36,009 bases of DNA from Veillonellaceae bacterium DNF00626 (GTDB taxonomy: Bacteria > Bacillota > Negativicutes > Veillonellales > Dialisteraceae). A model generated the notes under the pieces. The model ran no database searches, was not told the origin of the DNA, and saw only the letters and a program-made list of their open reading frames with translations. This document shows, one piece after another, positions 1 to 7,215 of this stretch (within the stretch, counting starts at the first letter, position 1; each line of letters opens with the position of its first letter). Both the position numbers and the translations under genes were made by a program. The stretch is from assembly GCA_001553355.1 (NCBI GenBank), contig KQ960863.1, positions 1 to 36,009 on the forward strand. Reading direction: 5' to 3'.

Positions 1-39
1 TACGCTTTTTTGGTTTTCTCAAATGTATGAATACGATTT
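1..39 (+). repeat. Direct repeat A, copy 1 (window edge)
   Basis: These 39 bases recur exactly at 382-420, an offset of 381. The copy probably continues beyond the left edge of the window. Downstream of the 39 bases the two copies diverge after a few similar bases (ctcggggatt against ttcgaggatt). Confidence 0.8.
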
Positions 40-98
40 CTCGGGGATTGTAAATGACTACAATGGTTTTACAACATCTGAAATTGCACAAATTGTTT

Positions 99-149
99 AC
101 TTTCTCCGCGCACGGGGAAAGTCCCGGCGCAGCCGGGGATAGGGGTAAG
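99..149 (+). repeat. Two-hairpin palindromic element, copy 1
   Basis: There is a first stem-loop at 99-122 (CTTTCTCCG against CGGGGAAAG, one G-T pair). It is followed directly by a perfect 6-bp stem CCCGGC-GCA-GCCGGG at 123-137, then the tail GATAGGGGTAAG. The copy at 323-380 has the same architecture and tail in inverted orientation, so this is one family of short dispersed element. From general experience, similar doublets are scattered between genes in Firmicutes, but I do not know a name for this one. Confidence 0.65.
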
Positions 150-191
150 TTTGAGTAGACCGGGTACTTCAAACTCGAATGAGAATAGATA

Positions 192-297
192 ATACGTTTA
201 TAGCTCATTTGTGTTGTAATGGTTTAGTATTCTCGCTTTTACCATTTTTAGTCACAATGAGCATGCTAACGGATAGAGCAGGTTGTTACAACGAGCG
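192..297 (+). repeat. Direct repeat B, copy 1
   Basis: This segment aligns with 433-537 at an offset of 240-241 with one single-base indel. It shares long identical blocks such as TTGTGTTGTAATGGTTTAGT, GGATAGAG and AGGTTGTTACAA. The copies differ at scattered sites, which suggests old duplication followed by drift. The end of this copy runs into a perfect 9-bp stem at 287-316. Confidence 0.75.
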
Positions 298-322
298 TGC
301 GAAAAAACTCGTTGTACGCCAG

Positions 323-380
323 CTTACCTCTACCGTCAATTCCTACGGAATTGCCCACCTTCTCCGTGTGCGGAGAAGGT
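323..380 (-). repeat. Two-hairpin palindromic element, inverted copy
   Basis: Read on the minus strand, it starts with a perfect 10-bp stem with a 4-base loop (357-380; ACCTTCTCCG against CGGAGAAGGT). A perfect 7-bp stem CAATTCC-GTA-GGAATTG follows (337-353), then the tail GGTAGAGGTAAG. The order and tail match the element at 99-149, in the opposite orientation. The second stem differs in sequence but not in position, as expected if structure rather than sequence is conserved. Confidence 0.65.
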
Positions 381-381
381 C

Positions 382-420
382 TACGCTTTTTTGGTTTTCT
401 CAAATGTATGAATACGATTT
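382..420 (+). repeat. Direct repeat A, copy 2
   Basis: Exact match to bases 1-39. It is followed after 12 bases by repeat B copy 2, whereas copy 1 is separated from its B repeat by about 150 bases containing the two-hairpin element. This suggests that the element at 99-149 inserted into, or recombined within, an older A-B unit. Confidence 0.8.
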
Positions 421-432
421 TTCGAGGATTTC

Positions 433-537
433 ATACGTTTATCGCCATTTGTGTTGTAATGGTTTAGTATTTTCGCTTTTTATGCTTTTAGTCACTTTGA
501 AAATGCTAATGGATAGAGTAGGTTGTTACAATGTTCG
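433..537 (+). repeat. Direct repeat B, copy 2
   Basis: Degenerate copy of 192-297; see that entry. The translated similarity of the two copies is what creates the long but unsupported reading frame at 179-580. Confidence 0.75.
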
Positions 538-805
538 CGGTAAAAAGATTTTTCTCATATGTAGAAATAACGGTTTTTGATTTTTATTAGCTGCATGAGA
601 GTGATACGATAGTCATTTTTGCCGTGACGGGGATAGGCTTAGCACGGTTTGGGATGGCTATAAGGATTTTTCGGAGTTTCTGATAACTGCAACGTTTAAG
701 GGACGTAAATAGTTTGTTTTCACTGCACGGGGAGAGGGTTTTTGCTTTTAGTGATATGTTCATAAAACAGTGATGAACAATGCTCAATGAATTGACGGAG
801 GAAAT

Positions 806-974
806 ATGGATTTGATAGTACGTTTTGAGGATTTAAGGGGAAAATTTTCAAATAAGGATTTCTTAAAATTTTTGTATGAAATAGAGCGATGAATATGAAT
901 ATAGCGACTATTTGGAGACTTTTCTTGATTTAAGTATTGACATTCATTATCGTTATGCGTTACCTTATAAATGA
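806..974 (+). pseudogene. Small frameshifted ORF, possible decayed immunity-like gene
   Basis: A GGAGG site at 797-801 precedes an ATG at 806 that opens a 28-codon frame ending at a TGA at 890-892. A second frame begins exactly there (891) and continues for 27 codons to a TGA at 972-974. Its translation (starting EYEYSDYLETFLDL and ending HYRYALPYK) looks protein-like and would extend the first part naturally, so a single-base change appears to have split one gene of about 55 residues. I do not recognise the family. The acidic, aromatic composition resembles small immunity proteins, but that is only an impression. The tail overlaps the promoter proposed for the iron operon. Confidence 0.4.
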
Positions 975-980
975 TATAAA
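936..980 (+). promoter_or_regulatory. Candidate Fur box and promoter of the iron operon
   Basis: The reverse complement of 936-951 matches a Fur-type sequence (GATAATGATTATCATT) at 13 of 16 positions. Downstream, 972-980 reads TGATATAAA, an extended -10 element, so a repressor bound at 936-951 would overlap the -35 region. The position ahead of an iron operon makes Fur control plausible. The segment also lies in the tail of the frameshifted ORF at 806-974, so the match could be partly accidental. Confidence 0.4.
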
Positions 981-1044
981 GTAAATTGGGGTAATTGATT
1001 GGATATATTTTTTGAAATTATATGAGGATGTATTCGGAGGTGTC

Positions 1045-2001
1045 GTGGATTATTTTGTGACTACGTCGGATGTAATGGGTACATTCTTATCTGTCACTTG
1101 TTATGGAGAACGCGTTAGTGGACAGGTGTCGGCGGTACAGGAGTATTTCCGGTATGTTGAGCGGCTTTGTAGTCGGTTTTTGCCGGATAGTGAAATATCT
1201 TCTATATCTCAAAAAGCGGGACAGGCGTCGGTAGAGGTGTCGCCGGTAGTGCGTGATATTCTTGAGGAAGCTCTTTTTGTGGCGAAGTTTACGAAGGGTG
1301 TTTTTGATCCTACGATGGGCGCTGTGACTTCTTTATGGGATATCGGGTGTGAAGATGTACGGGTACCTTCCGAGGCAGAGCAGAAAAAGGCGTTTTCGTT
1401 GGTGGATTATCATAAGCTTACGGTCAAGGGGCTTTCTGCTTTTTTGCAGGACCGGGGAATGGTTTTGGATGTAGGCGGTGTGGCTAAAGAGTTTGCTCTT
1501 CGTCATGCGGCGGATTTGGCAGAAGGTGCCGGGGAGACGATGCTTATTAATGCCGGCGGTGATGTGGCAACGGTGGGGCATAAAGTGGATGGTTCACCGT
1601 GGCGTGTAGGTATTCAGCATCCTCGAAAGCGGCATACTTTGGTGGCGACGGTAACGCTTTCTGATCGAAATATGGTGGAAACGTCCGGTGATTATCGTAG
1701 GTTTCTTTTGCGTGATGGTCTGTTTCAGAGTCATATATTTCAAAAGGATTCATCTTGTACACCTTTGGTGAGTGCTACTTTGGTGTACAATCGGAAGGAG
1801 AAGCAGATTCCTTTTAATGGAGCTGCTTGTATTGCCGGCGGTTTAGCTTCGGTGAAATCTTGGCTTGAGCTTTGTCCGGCGGTGGAAGGGATTTTTATTA
1901 CTGCTGATTTGACGGTGTATGTCACAGAGGGAATTGCTTCTTTGGTGAAGGTTTTGGATAGTGATGTACGGAGAAAAGCACTTATATTACATAATAGATG
2001 A
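1045..2001 (+). CDS. apbE: ApbE-type FAD:protein FMN transferase
   Basis: ApbE enzymes transfer FMN from FAD onto a Ser/Thr of target proteins. Family marks are present: MGTFLSV near the N-terminus, DVGGVAKEFALRHAADL, INAGGDVATVG, PWRVGIQHPR and ETSGDYRRF. Two usual positions look changed: the common KG after DxGGxAK is KE, and the C-terminal aDalaT-like segment reads PFNGAACIAGG. Metal or FAD binding may therefore be atypical. No signal peptide or lipobox is visible. I chose GTG 1045 because GGAGG lies at 1036-1040, although the spacing is short. A TTG at 1012 in the same frame adds 11 residues but lacks a binding site. It is the first gene of the iron operon, and its probable substrate is the FMN-binding lipoprotein at 10311-10820. 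Identity is secure; the start is less so. Confidence 0.88.
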   Translation: MDYFVTTSDVMGTFLSVTCYGERVSGQVSAVQEYFRYVERLCSRFLPDSEISSISQKAGQASVEVSPVVRDILEEALFVAKFTKGVFDPTMGAVTSLWDIGCEDVRVPSEAEQKKAFSLVDYHKLTVKGLSAFLQDRGMVLDVGGVAKEFALRHAADLAEGAGETMLINAGGDVATVGHKVDGSPWRVGIQHPRKRHTLVATVTLSDRNMVETSGDYRRFLLRDGLFQSHIFQKDSSCTPLVSATLVYNRKEKQIPFNGAACIAGGLASVKSWLELCPAVEGIFITADLTVYVTEGIASLVKVLDSDVRRKALILHNR

Positions 2002-2013
2002 AGGATGATAGAT

Positions 2014-2622
2014 ATGGATATAGCAGAGATTTTTAAAGCCGGGGGAATTGTCATGTATGCCCTCGTTTTGTGCTCTATTGCGGTAGCAGCCATTATGATT
2101 GATCGATTTTTGTTGTATCGCCGTGCGGAGAAGGAACTGGAGTCTTTTGTGATGCAACTTCCTCTCTTGTTTTCGTATGCATCGTTGACGGATGTATATG
2201 AAAAAATAAAGGATAAAGATAATGCGGCTGCTTGTCTGGTGCAAGCCGGAGTAAAGGCGGCTTTGGACGGCGGAGATGTGAGATTGGCTTTAGATAATGC
2301 TTATGGGCAAGTGGCAGCTCAATTGCGGTGTCGTATGAATTATTTGTCCATGATTGTTACTTTATCTCCTCTTTTAGGGCTTTTGGGAACAATCGGAGGA
2401 ATGATCAGTTCTTTCCAGATTTTCAATTTACAAGCCGGGCAACCGTTGGCTATTACGGGTGGTATCGGGGAAGCTTTAACGGCTACGGCTACCGGACTTT
2501 GTGTAGCTATTTTTGCTTTGGTGGTGCATACTTATTTTGCCGGGAAAATGGATACCGTTTTGACGCAGGCAGAACAAGCGGAGGCGTTTGTGGCTGCTGA
2601 ATTGAGAAAGCGTGGCGCTTGA
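2014..2622 (+). CDS. exbB: ExbB/TolQ-family proton channel subunit
   Basis: This is the inner-membrane proton-channel subunit that powers TonB. It has three membrane segments (about residues 11-33, 110-132 and 152-174), with a cytoplasmic stretch between the first and second. The family signature lies in segments two and three (LLGLLGTIGGM at 120-130, then GEALTATATGL at 152-162). At 202 residues it is a typical short ExbB. ATG 2014 is preferred because AAGGA at 2001-2005 is correctly spaced; an in-frame ATG at 2005 would overlap that site. It starts 12 bases after apbE and overlaps exbD by 1 base. TolQ or MotA identity is less likely, because exbD and tonB follow directly. Confidence 0.92.
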   Translation: MDIAEIFKAGGIVMYALVLCSIAVAAIMIDRFLLYRRAEKELESFVMQLPLLFSYASLTDVYEKIKDKDNAAACLVQAGVKAALDGGDVRLALDNAYGQVAAQLRCRMNYLSMIVTLSPLLGLLGTIGGMISSFQIFNLQAGQPLAITGGIGEALTATATGLCVAIFALVVHTYFAGKMDTVLTQAEQAEAFVAAELRKRGA

Positions 2623-3038
2623 TGGAGCGGAGACGAAATTTTCATTCATTAGGTCAGCCGGATATTATTATTATTCCGATGATTGATATTATGTTATTTT
2701 TGTTGATTTTCTTCATGGTCAGCACGATATATATGGTGCAGGTGAATACGCTTTCCGTTAATTTACCTGCTGCTGAAGCGGCACAGACAGAGACAAAACC
2801 TACGGTGGTGTCGGTGACCGTGAATAAAAAGGGACATATTTTTTATGATAAGGAAACACAACCAACGATGGATGTGTCGGCGAAGGTGAAGAATACATTG
2901 GCAAGTAATCCGGAATCCATATTTGTCATTCGAGGAGATAGGGATACGAATTACGCTGATATTACTCATGCATTGGATTCATTAAAAGCTGCCGGTGCAA
3001 AGCATGTGTCATTGGCGACGGAATCGAAAACGAGGTAG
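2622..3038 (+). CDS. exbD: ExbD/TolR-family protein
   Basis: ExbD pairs with ExbB to form the proton-driven motor for TonB. The protein has a short cytoplasmic N-terminus and one membrane helix (about residues 16-38). That helix carries the essential aspartate at position 22, in PMIDIMLFLLIF. A periplasmic ExbD domain follows, with NLPAAE and VIRGDRDTNY. It is 138 residues, the normal length. ATG 2622 overlaps the exbB stop as TGATG, so translation is probably coupled; only a weak purine stretch precedes it. Three bases separate its stop from tonB. Confidence 0.93.
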   Translation: MERRRNFHSLGQPDIIIIPMIDIMLFLLIFFMVSTIYMVQVNTLSVNLPAAEAAQTETKPTVVSVTVNKKGHIFYDKETQPTMDVSAKVKNTLASNPESIFVIRGDRDTNYADITHALDSLKAAGAKHVSLATESKTR

Positions 3039-3040
3039 AC

Positions 3041-3862
3041 ATGCATTATCGTACAAATTGGGCTTTGGTTATTGGTTTGTCATTATTGTTACATGGAGCT
3101 GTATGGGGCGGTATCGTAATGGTGCGTTCTTTGTTGGATAGGAATACTACGCCACCGCCTACGGTGTCGGAAAATGTCGTCCCTATCGAAGATGCTCCGG
3201 ATACGGATAGCGATGACAATGAGCTGCCCGGCACAGAAGACGGAGCAGATACCGGTTCTCTTATGGGAGAAGCGATACCGGAAACAGGTGTGACTGATGT
3301 TTCGGAAAAGGATATTTCTTCTGAACCGGAGACAGATACACCAAAGGTAGAGGAAATCAAAGAGGAACCGGAGGAAATTGAGCCTCTGACTCAGGATGAT
3401 ATATCAGAAGATGAAGCGCCTTCTGAAGATCCGATAGAAGCAGAAACAGAGGAAGATGCTTTAAAAGCGTATCAGAAACAAGTAGAAGAAGCGAAGAAGG
3501 ATCCGAAGAAAAAAGTATCTAATGTCATTGTGGTTAAGAAAAAAGGCAATGGTGGGCGTCAAATGGGCCAGCCGCCTATTACTATCGTGGATTCGTATCC
3601 TCCCGACGGTATGTATACGTTTAAAGGTGTGGTACGTGTATTATCAACGATTGGAACAAACGGGAAAATTATTCGTACGAAAATAGCTGTTACATCAGGA
3701 AATAGAGCCATTGATGAATTAGCTATGGCATTTTGTCGGAGATGGACTTTTAAACCGGCGTTAGATGGGAAGGGAGTACCGATGGAGTGTAATAAACTTA
3801 TTCGGATTCCGTTTAATCTTTCTCCGGAAAAAATGAAAGATCAAATTGATAGAAATGGCTAA
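3041..3862 (+). CDS. tonB: TonB-family energy transducer with acidic spacer
   Basis: TonB links the ExbBD motor to outer-membrane receptors. Residues 8-30 form the membrane anchor and carry the SxxxH motif (S14, H18). Residues about 185-265 form a TonB C-terminal domain (DSYPPDGMYTFKG, TIGTNGKI, RRWTFKPALDGKG, IRIPFNL). The linker between them is rich in Glu, Asp and Pro, rather than the Pro-Lys/Pro-Glu repeats of E. coli TonB. It becomes Lys-rich only at about 150-170. GAGG at 3032-3035 sits 5 bases before the ATG. The gene lies 3 bases after exbD and 24 before the FTR1 gene, so this TonB is probably dedicated to the iron operon. No TonB-dependent receptor is visible in the window. Confidence 0.9.
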   Translation: MHYRTNWALVIGLSLLLHGAVWGGIVMVRSLLDRNTTPPPTVSENVVPIEDAPDTDSDDNELPGTEDGADTGSLMGEAIPETGVTDVSEKDISSEPETDTPKVEEIKEEPEEIEPLTQDDISEDEAPSEDPIEAETEEDALKAYQKQVEEAKKDPKKKVSNVIVVKKKGNGGRQMGQPPITIVDSYPPDGMYTFKGVVRVLSTIGTNGKIIRTKIAVTSGNRAIDELAMAFCRRWTFKPALDGKGVPMECNKLIRIPFNLSPEKMKDQIDRNG

Positions 3863-3886
3863 TATCCTTGTAAACAGGAGGTTATT

Positions 3887-5098
3887 ATGGTTAAAAAGAT
3901 AGGGTATGTGATGGTGGTCACCTTGCTCATGATATGGAGTATGGCGGTTCCGGCAGAAGCGTCACAGAATTGGATGCAAGTGTATACACATATAGAACAG
4001 ATGATTCATGATGGTGTTGAACAGTATAATAATCATGACATAGATGCGGCCAAAAAGACCGTCAATGATTCTTATTATGGTGTTTATGAAAAAGATGGAC
4101 TGGAAAAAGCTATCCGTGCCACTATTTCTTCTAAAAATGCAAATCTGACGGAATATCAATATGGAAAATTGAAAAAAGCCATTCGTGATGATGCAGGCGC
4201 AGAAGCGGTACGTACTGAAGCGGATACGCTTTTGTCCATGATAAAATCTGATGTAGCCTCTTTGGATGCCAAAGGAGCCGGTGGCGGTAAATGGTCATCT
4301 TTTATCCCTGCTTTTGTGATTTTACTTCGTGAAGGTATGGAAGCCTTACTTATTTTGGTGGCAATCATGGCTTATTTAGGGAAATCGGGTAATGAGAAAT
4401 ATTTAAATACGGTGTATAATTATTCTATTGCAGCTGTGGTGGCTAGTTTTGCTACTGCTTATGTATTTAGTACGGTACTTACACAAATGGCTGCCGGCGC
4501 TCATCAAGAAATGATTGAAGGATTTACGGCACTTTTTGCTGTGGCCGTTTTACTCTATATGAGTTTCTGGATGGGAAGAAAAGCAGAAGCGAGAGCGTGG
4601 AAAGCCTATATCGATAATATGATGAAAACGACTCTGACGACAGGGCGAGCGAGAGCATTGGGCGTGGCCGCTTTTCTGGCCGTTTATCGTGAAGGTGCAG
4701 AAGTGGTATTATTTTATCAGGCGCTTTTTAACGGAGCATCAGGAGATGTGGATATGATTTGGTATGGCTTTTTGGCAGGTTGTGCAGTATTAGCGATCAT
4801 ATTTGCCATTATTCATAAAGGGCTTTTCCGTATACCACTGCGTTCTTTCTTTATTGTGACCGGCACATTGATGTATATCATGGCTGTTAGTTTTGCCGGG
4901 GGCGGTATCAGTGAATTGCAGGAGGCACAGGTCGTATCGCAGACTGTTTTGGCGGTATCTTGGTTCCCTCACGTTGATTGGCTTGGACTGTATCCTACTT
5001 ATGAAACGGTGGGTATTCAAATATTGCTTTTAATAGTGGGTATAGCAGCCTTAGTTTATCAACATCGAAAAAATAGAAAAATAGAAAATCCCGTTTGA
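3887..5098 (+). CDS. FTR1-family iron permease with periplasmic N-terminal domain
   Basis: FTR1 proteins move iron across the cytoplasmic membrane. A signal peptide (cleavage after AEA, about residue 25) is followed by a helical extracytoplasmic domain to about residue 135. About seven membrane segments follow. Both REGxE iron-handling motifs are intact: REGME at 148-152 and REGAE at 268-272. It is 403 residues, matching bacterial FTR1-like proteins with an N-terminal extension rather than the shorter EfeU form. AGGAGG at 3876-3881 gives a clear start. In Campylobacter and relatives this gene sits next to P19 and DUF2318, exactly as here. Membrane topology is inferred from hydrophobicity by eye. 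Confidence 0.92.
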   Translation: MVKKIGYVMVVTLLMIWSMAVPAEASQNWMQVYTHIEQMIHDGVEQYNNHDIDAAKKTVNDSYYGVYEKDGLEKAIRATISSKNANLTEYQYGKLKKAIRDDAGAEAVRTEADTLLSMIKSDVASLDAKGAGGGKWSSFIPAFVILLREGMEALLILVAIMAYLGKSGNEKYLNTVYNYSIAAVVASFATAYVFSTVLTQMAAGAHQEMIEGFTALFAVAVLLYMSFWMGRKAEARAWKAYIDNMMKTTLTTGRARALGVAAFLAVYREGAEVVLFYQALFNGASGDVDMIWYGFLAGCAVLAIIFAIIHKGLFRIPLRSFFIVTGTLMYIMAVSFAGGGISELQEAQVVSQTVLAVSWFPHVDWLGLYPTYETVGIQILLLIVGIAALVYQHRKNRKIENPV

Positions 5099-5101
5099 TT
5101 T

Positions 5102-5148
5102 TTGATAGGGACTTGAATCAGGTTATAACTGACACTTGAATACAAGTG
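5102..5148 (+). promoter_or_regulatory. Candidate internal promoter and small hairpin before P19
   Basis: TTGATA (5102-5107) and TATAAC (5124-5129) are separated by 16 bases, a reasonable sigma-70 promoter. Just downstream, CACTTG-AATA-CAAGTG (5133-5148) is a perfect 6-bp stem with no T-run, so it is a poor terminator. It could stabilise or process the RNA ahead of P19, which would allow P19 to be made at a higher level than the rest of the operon. Confidence 0.35.
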
Positions 5149-5187
5149 GTTAATTATATACAAATTTTTTATAAGGAGAGTGTTCAA

Positions 5188-5739
5188 ATGAACAATTTCA
5201 AGAAAACATTGGTAGCGGGTCTTGCAGCTGCTGCCGTATTTGCCGGCGGTATAACCGCATCTGCAGGATTTCAGGAATTTCCTATTGGAGATGAACAAGA
5301 AGATGCAGCCAATCATTTCAAGGTAGCTTTGGTTTATTTCCAGCCTGTTCAAATGGATCCGGAAGGCAGTATGTTACAGCCTGATAAAGCAGATATCCAC
5401 ATGGAAACAGATATCCATGCGACAGAAGGAAATGAATGCGGATTTGGCGTAGGAGAATGGATTCCTTATTTGACTGTTCATTATAAATTGACAAAACGGG
5501 AAACCGGTCAATCTATTGAAGGCGTATTCATGCCGATGAGCGCTGATGATGGCCCGCATTATGGTGCAAATTTGAAGCTTTTGGGTGCCGGCACTTATGA
5601 TTGTGAATTTAGCATTGATAGCCCGGCTCGTCAGAACTATGGACTTCATATCGATAAAGAAACCGGTGTTACCGGTCGTTTCTGGAAGGAACCGATTGTA
5701 ATGAAATGGACATTTGATTATGTTCCGCGTAACTGGTAA
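5188..5739 (+). CDS. P19/Tp34-family periplasmic iron-binding protein
   Basis: The protein belongs to the P19 (Tp34) family of periplasmic ferrous-iron/copper-binding proteins. Residues 1-26 are a signal peptide ending ASA. The family metal-site region IHMETDIHA supplies H71, E73 and H77. FMPMSADDGPHYGANL supplies M117 (or M115) and H124, and LHID supplies H154. These correspond to the His, Glu and Met ligands known for Campylobacter P19. AAGGAG at 5173-5178 marks ATG 5188; an upstream in-frame codon at 5146 has no binding site and would bury the signal peptide. It lies between FTR1 and DUF2318 in the conserved order. At 183 residues it is full length. Confidence 0.93.
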   Translation: MNNFKKTLVAGLAAAAVFAGGITASAGFQEFPIGDEQEDAANHFKVALVYFQPVQMDPEGSMLQPDKADIHMETDIHATEGNECGFGVGEWIPYLTVHYKLTKRETGQSIEGVFMPMSADDGPHYGANLKLLGAGTYDCEFSIDSPARQNYGLHIDKETGVTGRFWKEPIVMKWTFDYVPRNW

Positions 5740-5774
5740 TCAGTAATAAATAAAGGGGATTTTCTTAAATCTCC

Positions 5775-5915
5775 GGTGAAAAATGGAGCTGTAACGTATT
5801 CTCAACAGCAGAATAGGAATGAAATAGAGATAAGTTTCTTCAGCTTTTGTCTGTTGACAGATTTCTTTGTTTTTTGTGTCCTTTGTTGATGAACGTTACG
5901 GCTCATTTTTTCACC
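5775..5915. repeat. 141-bp element with 23-bp terminal inverted repeats (MITE-like or structured RNA)
   Basis: Bases 5775-5797 pair with 5893-5915 at 21 of 23 positions (one of them G-T), and the pairing resumes inside with TCAACA (5802-5807) against TGTTGA (5884-5889). The 76-base interior contains a small TCTG-TTGA-CAGA hairpin. The element fills most of the gap between P19 and the DUF2318 gene and ends 11 bases before the latter's ribosome binding site. Two readings are possible: a miniature inverted-repeat transposable element, or a long RNA stem that dampens expression of the distal genes. I see no clear target-site duplication. Confidence 0.6.
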
Positions 5916-5938
5916 TGCTTTTATGAAAGGGTTTTCTT

Positions 5939-7198
5939 ATGCAATTACAAATGTTTCTGCAGCAACTTATCCCGGCGATGGAATATGGTACGGCGTTAAT
6001 GACACCGTTAGCTGTTTTGTTTGCTATTTTATATAGCCTTGATGGCGGTACTTTCCGGAAGGTGTTCAAAAAGGCGGCTTATTGGGGATTCTGGGGTTCT
6101 GTTTTTATTATGGCAGTCAAACAGGGGACGAGAAATGCTGTAAGTCGAGAAGGCTTTGAAGGGCTGATGGCACTTTTTGCTATTGTAAGTGAGCTTATAT
6201 TGATAAGCATTCTTTTAGGGCCTTCTTCTAAAATCATAAAAAGGAAAAATATCTTCCGTAAGGGCGTTTTAGGAATTGTGATATCGCTGACTATGTACTA
6301 TGGCATGGAAATTTGGTTGATTCCTGTCACAACGGTACTCAATGTCAATGACGTTTTTTCATTAAATATGTTGATTCGCATGCTGGGCTTCGTGGGTGGT
6401 TTATGTATTGCCATTACGAGTAGCTGGTTGATTTATCATGCGGCCAAATCGTTGAATGATAAAAGGCTTTATATTGTTTTTGCTATTCAAGTGGCAGCAC
6501 TTCTCATACAGCAAGTGATTTATCTTATACAAATATCTATGGCACGAGGCATTTTGCCGGCTCGATATTTCATTAAATGGATGGCACCGATTATCGATCA
6601 TCAAGATTGGTTTATTTTTATCGTATTTTTCGTGGTGTTTACCGTTCCGATTGCTCTTTTTTCTCAAAAATGTCCGCCGAAACCGGAAGGATTTAATCCG
6701 GCGCAATATCGTCGAATGGTAGCCATTGATATGCATAAAAAAAGATGGGGCAAGGCAGCTGTCGTGGCACTTGCTTTGATGATTTTTCTCTCCAGTGGCG
6801 GTAGTATGTATGCCAACAGGAAAGAAGAATTGGTACCGGCAGTGAGTGTGTCAGCCGTGAATGGGGCTGTGGCTATTGATATTAATAAAGTAAATGATGG
6901 ACATCTCCATCGCTTTGCCTATCACACACGAAAAGGGACACAAGTACGATTTATTATCGTATTAAAAGGAGGTTCTGCGTATGGTGTCGGGTTGGATTGC
7001 TGTGAAATATGCGGACCGACCGGTTACATCGAACGAGAAGGACAAGTTGTCTGCAAGTTGTGTGATGTGGTGATGAATAAACAAACCATTGGACTTCCGG
7101 GAGGTTGTAATCCTATTCCTTTGAAATATGGAGTGGCCAATGGGAAAGTACAAATACAGCAAAGTGATTTAGATGAAGCGGAGAAATATTTTAGGTAA
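5939..7198 (+). CDS. DUF2318-type membrane protein with C-terminal Fe-S-like cysteine domain
   Basis: This is the Fe-S-containing membrane protein found beside P19 and FTR1 (Cj1660-like). Residues 1-285 hold about eight membrane segments. Residues 290-419 are extracytoplasmic and carry the DUF2318 domain. Six cysteines are visible there: C354, C355 and C358 in DCCEICGPTGY, C372 and C375 in VVCKLCD, and C390 in GGCNPIPL. The family is thought to bind metal or an Fe-S centre and to pass electrons to or from imported iron; the exact reaction is not established. AAAGGG at 5926-5931 precedes ATG 5939. The upstream inverted-repeat element separates it from P19, while the next gene starts 17 bases downstream. 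Confidence 0.88.
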   Translation: MQLQMFLQQLIPAMEYGTALMTPLAVLFAILYSLDGGTFRKVFKKAAYWGFWGSVFIMAVKQGTRNAVSREGFEGLMALFAIVSELILISILLGPSSKIIKRKNIFRKGVLGIVISLTMYYGMEIWLIPVTTVLNVNDVFSLNMLIRMLGFVGGLCIAITSSWLIYHAAKSLNDKRLYIVFAIQVAALLIQQVIYLIQISMARGILPARYFIKWMAPIIDHQDWFIFIVFFVVFTVPIALFSQKCPPKPEGFNPAQYRRMVAIDMHKKRWGKAAVVALALMIFLSSGGSMYANRKEELVPAVSVSAVNGAVAIDINKVNDGHLHRFAYHTRKGTQVRFIIVLKGGSAYGVGLDCCEICGPTGYIEREGQVVCKLCDVVMNKQTIGLPGGCNPIPLKYGVANGKVQIQQSDLDEAEKYFR

Positions 7199-7215
7199 GA
7201 GAAAGGAGGACTACT

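Larger units (their letters stand above)
1..805. other. Non-coding, repeat-rich decayed region
   Basis: I see no credible gene in this stretch. An open frame at 179-580 exists but is built from two degenerate copies of the same non-coding repeat and has no ribosome binding site. The sequence is dominated by hairpins: 99-149, 287-316 (9-bp stem), 337-353 and 357-380. The direct repeats are listed separately. The stretch 540-790 has no visible gene or strong structure. It looks like a graveyard of small repeats next to an operon start. Confidence 0.6.

Noticed and set aside
179-580. A 133-codon open frame
   Set aside because: It consists of two degenerate copies of repeat B and crosses several hairpins. 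It has no ribosome binding site, and its internal similarity comes from the DNA repeat.
1-600. A CRISPR array or tRNA cluster in the repeat-rich start
   Set aside because: The repeats are few, long, degenerate and irregularly spaced, and none folds as a tRNA cloverleaf.
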